Assembly (NCBI GenBank): GCA_964343305.1 | Contig: CAYFJO010000295.1 | Location: forward strand, 1-13,432 | Source: CAYFJO01 sp964343305 | GTDB taxonomy: Bacteria; Planctomycetota; Planctomycetia; Pirellulales; Pirellulaceae | DNA length: 13,432 bases | Direction: 5' to 3' | Shown here: one piece after another, positions 1 through 4,602 of the stretch | Numbering within the stretch: position 1 is the stretch's first letter | Layout: each line of letters opens with the position of its first letter | Notes under the pieces: model-generated | The model's database searches: none | What the model was told of the DNA's origin: nothing | The model's input: the letters and a program-made list of their open reading frames with translations, nothing else | Translations under genes and position numbers: made by a program

Positions 1-44
1 TTAACTCGCAAATGACATTCCAAACTGGCCTGACACAAAAAACT

Positions 45-536
45 TTACAGGCTCCAAGTCCCAGCATTCTTTCCGACTGACACTTCTGGGCCTCGAAACC
101 CTTGTGAATTAATGCGCATAACAACACCGTCTGCTTCATCAAATTCACCGCGTTTATTGCCGTAAACGACTTTGAATGTCGCGCCTGGAACGTATTCCCC
201 CATGACGATGCCCTGGTCGGCAAATCGATGCTCTCGTTTAATAAGCCCACCGCCCCACATTCCTAGTTCGTGAAATGTCCCTCCATATGCCACCGACCAT
301 TTGGGCTGGGGATACCGTTCGGGCCGAACATCAACGATAGACAATACAGCTTCCGCGAGAATCAGGCCGGCAACTAAACCAATCAAGGCCGTTACCGCCC
401 TAAACAAAAAACGTCTCACTAGTGTGGAAGATGCAGGCCGAAATGATGTGTTTGGGGCCGAATCAGTTGCGTGCTCATTCAAAAGAATGTTCCGACTTAC
501 TCTTTTTGATGGTGATTCAATGTATGCGTCATGCAA
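45..536 (-). CDS. N-terminal half of a membrane-anchored SGNH/GDSL-hydrolase-type protein, 3'-truncated
   Basis: The 163-residue ORF starts at a TTG codon; there is no in-frame ATG and an in-frame TGA lies just upstream, so the start is uncertain. Residues about 43-67 form one hydrophobic membrane segment after an Arg-rich stretch (LVRRFLFR). Near the C-terminus is RINSQGFRGPEVSVGKNAGT. The NSxGFRGPE block followed by a GT-containing strand is what I know from anchored SGNH/GDSL hydrolases, in which the hydrolase domain (GDS motif) comes next. Here the ORF stops eight residues after PEVSV, and none of the three minus-strand frames down to base 1 shows a GDS-like motif. The catalytic domain therefore appears to be missing: a truncated gene, probably inactive as a hydrolase. 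The family call rests on this short motif and the topology. Confidence 0.5.
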   Translation of the reverse strand: MHDAYIESPSKRVSRNILLNEHATDSAPNTSFRPASSTLVRRFLFRAVTALIGLVAGLILAEAVLSIVDVRPERYPQPKWSVAYGGTFHELGMWGGGLIKREHRFADQGIVMGEYVPGATFKVVYGNKRGEFDEADGVVMRINSQGFRGPEVSVGKNAGTWSL

Positions 537-898
537 TCTTCATTTTAGTGATGCAAAATGCAACCTGCAAGCGTGATGGGGACTCGGACTCGAACAGCCG
601 GCCTGATCGCTGTGGTAGCGCATCTTGGTAATCAACTCATGCTTGTGATGGCGGATCGATTTTTGTCGTCGAACATCTTAAGAACAACAACGATCAGTGG
701 CCGGGTAGATGGAATGACCTGCGAGACGAGTACGAGATGGCAGGTACCTGATGGCTAACACGGCATGGCTGCGCAGTGGAGTCACCTTCGCGGTTTTGCA
801 ACGGGCGACCGCGTAATAGAATCTATTGCTTGTTTGACATCTGCTCCTTCGGCATGGGCGGTGACGGCCATGCCTCCCGTTAGCGGACACAGTCTTTC
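537..898. other. Gene-free stretch
   Basis: No ORF here has convincing protein character; the short open frames look like chance ones. The only structure I note is a tRNA T-arm-like fragment at 571-594 on the minus strand, listed separately. Confidence 0.45.
571..594 (-). other. Possible tRNA 3'-end fragment
   Basis: Read on the minus strand, the sequence is GTTCGAGTCCGAG followed by TCCCCATCA. This resembles a T-loop (TTCGAGT), the 3' side of a T-stem (CCGAG) and the 3' acceptor strand. The 5' T-stem strand does not pair and there is no D or anticodon arm, so it is not a functional tRNA. It may be an attachment-site remnant or a coincidence. Confidence 0.2.
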
Positions 899-1349
899 AT
901 GGGCAGGAGCATAGACGTCCTCTTTCCGCGCCCTCGTGAATATTCTGCGACCCAACTCACCAGCGCATTAACTGCGGCTTTCCAAAACGTTTCCACTGAC
1001 TTGGATACCATCCGCTCCAACGCGTGGCATTCCTTTTCCGATTGCGGATGGAACATTGAAACCGTCGCTGAATACGATGGAGAACCATCTTACCTATTCT
1101 CTGACGGGCCGTGCGGGTTTGACATCAGCGTTTATGAACATCTTGTTGCTTTCCCACCCAGAGCGTTTCGCAAATGTCGAACGAACAGAGGATGCGGTTG
1201 ACTGGATCACTCGCAACTTACCCTATGCCTACGTCCCTTGGCTAAATCGTGGTGACCATTCTGAGATTCTCGACGAGGATGACTCCGAATATCTCACCGC
1301 TTTCGGACCCGCCGGACACCTGACGCTATTCATTTGCGATCTCCTTTAG
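899..1349 (+). pseudogene. Unknown acidic protein gene broken by a +1 frameshift
   Basis: Two overlapping frames together read as one protein of about 149 residues. The first runs from ATG 899 (MGRSIDVLFPRPREY...) to about 1150 (SVYEHLVAF). The second continues from about 1152 (HPERFANVERTEDAVDWITR...) to the TAG at 1347-1349 (AGHLTLFICDLL). The switch falls in the C-rich run TTTCCCACCC near 1150-1159 and fits one extra base. After the switch point the first frame turns basic and low-quality (FRKCRTNRGCG), while the second frame before that point (MKPSLNTMENH) also looks like noise. I do not recognise the family. Its small size, acidity and surroundings would suit an immunity-type protein, but that is a guess. 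No clear Shine-Dalgarno precedes the ATG. Confidence 0.45.
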
Positions 1350-1362
1350 TTCGTGTCCGCCA

Positions 1363-1653
1363 ATGCATGTCGGCACGGACGCTGCGCGTTCGCCGATTTG
1401 GTTCTTCGAGGATGTTCGATCTGTTAGAATCGTTTGTTATTCACGGTTGTTCGCTTCGGTTATCCTGCGGCGTGCCTGTGCGCTCTTTCCCGATTCGACA
1501 CCGAGTCCTTATCGCGACACTCGGCAAGACCAACTTGAGGCGATCACCGATGACAACGAAGACGTGTTCGAGCAATTGGACGCCGAGTTCTACGCATATC
1601 CAGATGACATCGCAGAGATGCTTTCCTCCTACTGGGATGCCCACGGCGGCTAA
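1363..1653 (+). CDS. Acidic ORF fragment, unknown
   Basis: The ORF is 96 residues. Only the last 40 or so look like a genuine protein: DQLEAITDDNEDVFEQLDAE followed by FYAYPDDIAEMLSSYWD. This part is strongly acidic and amphipathic. The first half has the irregular composition of an out-of-frame reading, so this may be the 3' end of a gene whose 5' part is lost or frameshifted. It lies 14 nt after the broken gene ending at 1349, but in a different frame. I cannot assign a family. Confidence 0.25.
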   Translation: MHVGTDAARSPIWFFEDVRSVRIVCYSRLFASVILRRACALFPDSTPSPYRDTRQDQLEAITDDNEDVFEQLDAEFYAYPDDIAEMLSSYWDAHGG

Positions 1654-1779
1654 CTATCTAGGATTTGGAGTTAGCGAGTCTTCGAGCCTGACTTCAAATC
1701 CGTGTTCAAGGCGAGGCGCTTCGTGGCAATACGGCTAGGATATGGGCCACGTACCGTTGACCGCCGCTTCCACGCATGA

Positions 1780-1989
1780 TCATTCCTGATCCTGTTTAGC
1801 CTGGATGATTGCCAGAATGCTGGATCTGGCGTCGCTCGGGAGATCAGCACAAGACTCAATCAGGCTTTCAAGTTCGGCTAAAGAAGGGGCGTCTTTGGCA
1901 TCAACTGCACCGGATTCTGCAGCGCCGCTAAATGAAACAGGCGATATTGCCGAAGAATCTCCGAATGGTTCGAGTCCCCTATCCTCCAC
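1780..1989 (-). CDS. Small planctomycete-type ORF starting in a tRNA-like 3' end
   Basis: The ORF has 69 codons and a GTG start. Its first residues, MEDRGLEP, come from reading across the antisense of a tRNA T-loop/acceptor-like sequence (1967-1988). The middle is a Gly/Ala/Ser linker (SGAAESGAVDAKD). The last 35 residues or so form a predicted helical segment: LAELESLIESCADLP, then SDARSSILAIIQA. I recall similar GLEP...SGAESGA...LPxxxRxxILxxI tails from planctomycete genomes beside integrases or tRNA genes; that is memory, not a search. It may be the remnant tail of an integrase-associated ORF. No integrase domain is present in the window. It could also be non-coding. Confidence 0.35.
   Translation of the reverse strand: MEDRGLEPFGDSSAISPVSFSGAAESGAVDAKDAPSLAELESLIESCADLPSDARSSILAIIQAKQDQE
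1967..1988 (+). other. tRNA-Ser-like 3'-end remnant, candidate attachment site
   Basis: The plus strand reads GGTTCGAGTCCCC followed by TATCCTCCA. This fits a tRNA 3' end: G53 plus T-loop TTCGAGT, 3' T-stem strand CCCCT, acceptor strand ATCCTCC and discriminator A. The acceptor would pair with a 5' GGAGGAT, as found in serine tRNAs. The 5' T-stem strand (AATGG instead of AGGGG) and the rest of a tRNA are absent. Such 3'-terminal fragments are typical att scars left by tyrosine integrases. Confidence 0.35.
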
Positions 1990-2056
1990 TTAAGAATAGC
2001 TTGCCATGGGGAACATCGGCTTGATTGGCATGCCCTCTAGAATAGATCTCAACAGA

Positions 2057-2078
2057 AGGCCAGGTTGGCCTCTTTTTT
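2057..2078 (+). terminator. Rho-independent terminator
   Basis: AGGCCA-GGT-TGGCCT forms a perfect 6-bp stem with a 3-nt loop, followed directly by CTTTTTT. It faces plus-strand transcription, yet no intact plus-strand gene lies upstream. It probably served the broken genes at 899-1653 or a lost one. Confidence 0.6.
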
Positions 2079-2170
2079 CGCCAAATTCTCCATTCGATTC
2101 TGAGCGAATGAAGATCGGATCGAACGAAAAAGCAAACGACCCTGCGGAACATCCATGTGCCGTGATCAGG

Positions 2171-2227
2171 GCCGATGCGGCGAGTGAACCATTGTACTAG
2201 ACAAACGGTTCAATCACAGTTCGCGGC
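2171..2227. repeat. Imperfect 57-bp palindrome, attC-like
   Basis: Successive paired blocks fold inwards: GCC/GGC, GCG/CGC, GTG/CAC, AACC/GGTT and TTGT/ACAA around an ACTAG loop, separated by small bulges (gat, gcga/agtt, aat, ac). The bulged, asymmetric stem without a T-tract resembles integron attC-type sites more than a terminator. No integron integrase is in the window, so this stays tentative. Confidence 0.3.
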
Positions 2228-2371
2228 CGAGAAACATCCATGCTCTCATACCCGCGGCACATTCAGTGGGTCGATCCTTGGCCGTAGATCGACCTTGTCC
2301 AGCACCGCGCGCGGCGAACTTAACGGACGGACGTGCGCCAGTTTGATTCCTTGTGTTTTCACTCGTAGTTT

Positions 2372-2435
2372 GACTCTCCGAGTCGAGCATCTGTAATGGG
2401 TACTTGTGTAAAACAGCAGCTCGACTCGGACAGTC
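2372..2435. repeat. Inverted repeat, 17-bp arms with one mismatch
   Basis: The arm GACTCTCCGAGTCGAGC (2372-2388) is the reverse complement of 2419-2435 at 16 of 17 positions, with 30 nt between. The right arm is also part of the mraZ terminator hairpin, and the left arm can fold on itself (GACTC-TCC-GAGTC). Confidence 0.6.
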
Positions 2436-2442
2436 AAGCTGC
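2408..2442 (-). terminator. Rho-independent terminator of mraZ
   Basis: On the minus strand GCAGCT-t-GACT pairs with AGTC-g-AGCTGC around the loop GTCCG: 10 bp with one internal mismatch. It is followed by TGTTTTAC. The stem begins 2 nt after the mraZ stop codon (2445-2447), so mraZ is probably monocistronic. Confidence 0.65.
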
Positions 2443-2444
2443 GG

Positions 2445-2975
2445 TCAACGGGGCTGTGCTGGTAGCGAATCAGTCTCTGATTGTGGTTCGCTTGCCGGTT
2501 TTGTCTCCATCCGTTGGCTTGTCAGGTTTTCTGAAAACGCTGTCTCGGCGATCTCGTCGTATTGTGTCTGCTTGACTTCCAAATACTCACTCCACCGTTG
2601 ACGATCCCAAATCTCAATATGGTCGCGTACGCCGAGCAAAACGACTTCTTTCGAAAGGCCGGCCAACGTGTGCAATTCGGGCGGAATGCGAACTCGGCCC
2701 TGGCGGTCAGCCTCGACACGCTGCGCCTGTGCGTAAAACATGCGGCTAAAGGCGCGAACGTCGGATCTCGTGGGCGATCCACGATCAAGCTGTGATGCCA
2801 GGGCAGCGAATTCCTTCTCGGTGTACAAAGCCAGCGATCCGTCTGTTCCAGGGGCCAAATACATGATCGTGTTGTTGGGAAAGCCAAGTGCCCCGCGCAA
2901 CGGTCGGGGGATGGCAAACCGTTGTTTGTCGTCCAGCGACCGAACAAAATTTCCAGTGAGCAGCGGATTCACCAT
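2445..2975 (-). CDS. mraZ: Transcriptional regulator MraZ
   Basis: The 176-residue protein starts at ATG 2973-2975 (MVNPLLTGNF). The frame stays open upstream to 3110, but that part is atypical, and GGGAG lies just before this ATG. MraZ is a ring-forming DNA-binding protein built from two SpoVT-AbrB-like swapped-hairpin domains; in model bacteria it represses its own promoter and the division/cell-wall cluster. Domain 1 has TGNFVRSLDDKQRFAIPRPLR (residues 7-27), with DDKQR where the family usually has DxKGR. Domain 2 has RVEADRQGRVRIPPEL (86-101). After about residue 135 comes a variable, acidic, probably disordered tail (ETKPASEPQSETDS). No rsmH/mraW, ftsI or mur gene follows, and a terminator sits right after the stop. 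The promoter carries phased TGGRN boxes, which points to autoregulation. Confidence 0.93.
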   Translation of the reverse strand: MVNPLLTGNFVRSLDDKQRFAIPRPLRGALGFPNNTIMYLAPGTDGSLALYTEKEFAALASQLDRGSPTRSDVRAFSRMFYAQAQRVEADRQGRVRIPPELHTLAGLSKEVVLLGVRDHIEIWDRQRWSEYLEVKQTQYDEIAETAFSENLTSQRMETKPASEPQSETDSLPAQPR

Positions 2976-2978
2976 TTT

Positions 2979-2983
2979 CTCCC
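2979..2983 (-). promoter_or_regulatory. Ribosome binding site of mraZ
   Basis: GGGAG on the minus strand lies 3 nt before ATG 2975. It fixes the internal start over the upstream ATGs and overlaps the innermost MraZ box, so bound MraZ would also cover it in DNA. Confidence 0.55.
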
Positions 2984-3014
2984 ACAACAACCCACAAACG
3001 TCCAAGCATATCCA
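2980..3014 (-). promoter_or_regulatory. MraZ-binding repeats, four TGGRN boxes on a 10-bp period
   Basis: On the minus strand the order is TGGAT (3010-3014), TGGAC (3000-3004), TGGGT (2990-2994), TGGGA (2980-2984). Each pair is separated by exactly 5 nt. Known MraZ operators are TGGGN repeats with 5-nt spacers upstream of mraZ. The outer box overlaps the -10 element and the inner box overlaps the ribosome binding site. Confidence 0.75.
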
Positions 3015-3032
3015 CATCGCTCCCCCAGTCAA
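3005..3032 (-). promoter_or_regulatory. Sigma70-type promoter of mraZ
   Basis: On the minus strand a -35 TTGACT (3027-3032) is followed after 16 nt by a -10 TATGCT (3005-3010). The predicted transcript would start near 2998 and have a leader of about 23 nt. The -10 is embedded in the MraZ box array. Confidence 0.6.
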
Positions 3033-3151
3033 CACAATTAATCCCTGGAAAAACGAGAACTGCCAGGTGTAAATTGCCCTAGGTGATTGGCACGATACGA
3101 CTTCCATCAAGCGAGATAAAATTCGCCAAAACTTAGAAGATTTTTATTGGG

Positions 3152-4396
3152 CTATTCGGCCGGAAAAAGCGAGAGATAGAGCTGCTCGTAGGACTGCACC
3201 ATCCGGTCGATCGTGAAATTCCTCTCGATTCGCTGGCGATTTTGGGCTCCAAGGGACATCGCCAGTTCCGCGTCATCGAGTAACTCATGTGCCTGCTCGA
3301 CAAACGTGGCTTGATCGCCAAAATCGAAGGTCTGGCCTGGCGATAGCGGGCCCAGGACTTCACGGACGCCGTGCGACGATGCCGCAAGTACCGGCATCTT
3401 CATCGTCATGGCTTCAATCAGAACATTGGGCATGCCCTCCCAGCGGGATGGCAGGACAAGCAATCGGCAACGATTCATGATGGCGGCAATGTCGTTGCGT
3501 TGACCAGCGAAATGTATCCTTTTTGCCAATCCTGCCTGCTGAACTCGCCGCTCGATGGAGGGGCGATCGGAACCTTCACCTACGAGAAGTAGGTGTACAT
3601 CGTGCAATCGATCAAACAAGCCTGGCATGACGCTCACGAGCCAATCAACGCCTTTTTGACGGGCGAAACGGCCCACAAACAGAATCACTTCTGAATGGCC
3701 TGGAATTTCCAACTCGGCCAAGCTTGTTTGCTGCTGGGTCTCGAATCGTTTGACGTCGATCCCGTTCGGAATGGTGACAAGTTTTTCTTGCGGAAATCGA
3801 GCTTCTTCATGACAAAAACGTGCCACGGAGTCACTAACGCAGACAATCTTCTTCGATCGTCTTGTCAGCCATCGTTCGAGTTGTTGCCGGCACTTTGACG
3901 GGTCGGCAACTCGGATGTTGGTAACGATTTCCGGCACTTTTGCTCGTTTTGCCGCCAAACAGCCCACGACGTTTGCGTGAAAGAGAAACGTTTGAACGAG
4001 ATGCGGAGATTGCTTGGTAAGCAGTTGTTTCAGTTTTCCAATGGCGTAGAGAAACTTGGTTTTTGACGTCGCTTCGACGAAGTGAACATCGATTCCGCCT
4101 TGTTCGAGTCGCAGGACTAAGTCGTCCTGGCCCGCGCGTGGCCGAGCATCCAACGCGTAAACCTGCGGTGCAAAGCGATTCGGGTCCAGGCCAAGCGCCA
4201 GATTCGCGAGGCATTGTTCCGCGCCGCCGACGTCAAGTTCCGTGATGACAAGGGCAATTCGCAACGGTTTCTGGGGATGATCCTGGTTTGGCAATGGTAA
4301 GCTGTGGGGGTGAGTGTTGAATGAAGCCCGTGAGATTATTACGTTTGCGTACCGGCGGAAGGATCTCGCAATAGTAGGGAAGTATCCCCCGAACAC
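3152..4396 (-). CDS. Glycosyltransferase, GT4-type (GT-B fold)
   Basis: The 414-residue protein probably transfers a sugar from a nucleotide-sugar donor to a glycan or lipid acceptor at the cytoplasmic membrane face. The N-terminal Rossmann half begins at residue 45 (LRIALVITELDVGGAEQ). The C-terminal half begins near 235 (VILFVGRFARQKGVDWL), with the R243/K248 donor-phosphate pair, LLLVGEGSDRP (269-279), and the retaining-enzyme EX7E motif E320-GMPNVLI-E328 after PSRWEG. The listed start is GTG 4396, but the first 40 residues lack family character and have no Shine-Dalgarno. A start at TTG 4294 or TTG 4264 is possible. The gene stands alone, divergent from the pseudokinase gene and followed by mraZ, which has its own promoter. 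Donor and acceptor cannot be read from the sequence. No membrane segment is seen. Confidence 0.9.
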   Translation of the reverse strand: MFGGYFPTIARSFRRYANVIISRASFNTHPHSLPLPNQDHPQKPLRIALVITELDVGGAEQCLANLALGLDPNRFAPQVYALDARPRAGQDDLVLRLEQGGIDVHFVEATSKTKFLYAIGKLKQLLTKQSPHLVQTFLFHANVVGCLAAKRAKVPEIVTNIRVADPSKCRQQLERWLTRRSKKIVCVSDSVARFCHEEARFPQEKLVTIPNGIDVKRFETQQQTSLAELEIPGHSEVILFVGRFARQKGVDWLVSVMPGLFDRLHDVHLLLVGEGSDRPSIERRVQQAGLAKRIHFAGQRNDIAAIMNRCRLLVLPSRWEGMPNVLIEAMTMKMPVLAASSHGVREVLGPLSPGQTFDFGDQATFVEQAHELLDDAELAMSLGAQNRQRIERNFTIDRMVQSYEQLYLSLFPAE

Positions 4397-4602
4397 CAGT
4401 TTTTCGGCCGTTCCAAAGTCCCGTTTTGAGGCTGTCCAGTAGCCACTGGGCGATTTAACGTCCGAAATGATAGTAAGTTATGTGTTAAGCACGATTGCCT
4501 TTTCCTACCGTTTTCGACAATAATTCTCGTATTGTTCAGAGCGAGTTCGGAGCGAGTTGACGCGTTCTCGATAAACACGGATGCCTAATAACTGAGAATT
4601 TC
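4397..4602. promoter_or_regulatory. Divergent intergenic region
   Basis: It separates the glycosyltransferase (minus) from the pseudokinase (plus) and must hold both promoters, but I see no pair of good -35/-10 boxes on either strand. A TTGACG at 4557-4562 has only GATGCC at normal spacing. The region is A+T-richer than its neighbours and carries a tandem direct repeat at 4539-4558. Confidence 0.4.
4539..4558 (+). repeat. Tandem 9-bp direct repeat
   Basis: GAGCGAGTT occurs at 4539-4547 and 4550-4558, an 11-bp period that puts both copies on the same face of the helix. It lies 45-65 nt upstream of the pseudokinase start, where regulator half-sites could be expected. Confidence 0.45.

Larger units (their letters stand above)
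1990..2407. other. Gene-free stretch with hairpins
   Basis: I see no credible coding sequence. The stretch contains a rho-independent terminator (2057-2078), an imperfect palindrome (2171-2227), a perfect 8-bp hairpin, GGTCGATC/GATCGACC, with a 10-nt loop (2269-2294) and no T-tract, and one arm of an inverted repeat (2372-2388). Confidence 0.5.

Noticed and set aside
571..660. Complete tRNA gene on the minus strand
   Set aside because: Only a T-loop/acceptor-like fragment is present; T-stem pairing fails and no anticodon or D arm can be folded.
883..1360. 8-bp inverted repeat GCGGACAC (883-890) / GTGTCCGC (1353-1360) flanking the broken gene 899-1349
   Set aside because: The match does not extend beyond 8 bp, there is no target duplication, and an 8-mer pair at this distance can occur by chance.
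2976..3110. Extension of mraZ upstream to ATG 3110 (221 residues)
   Set aside because: The extra 45 residues have no MraZ character, cover the promoter and operator, and a Shine-Dalgarno sits right before ATG 2975.
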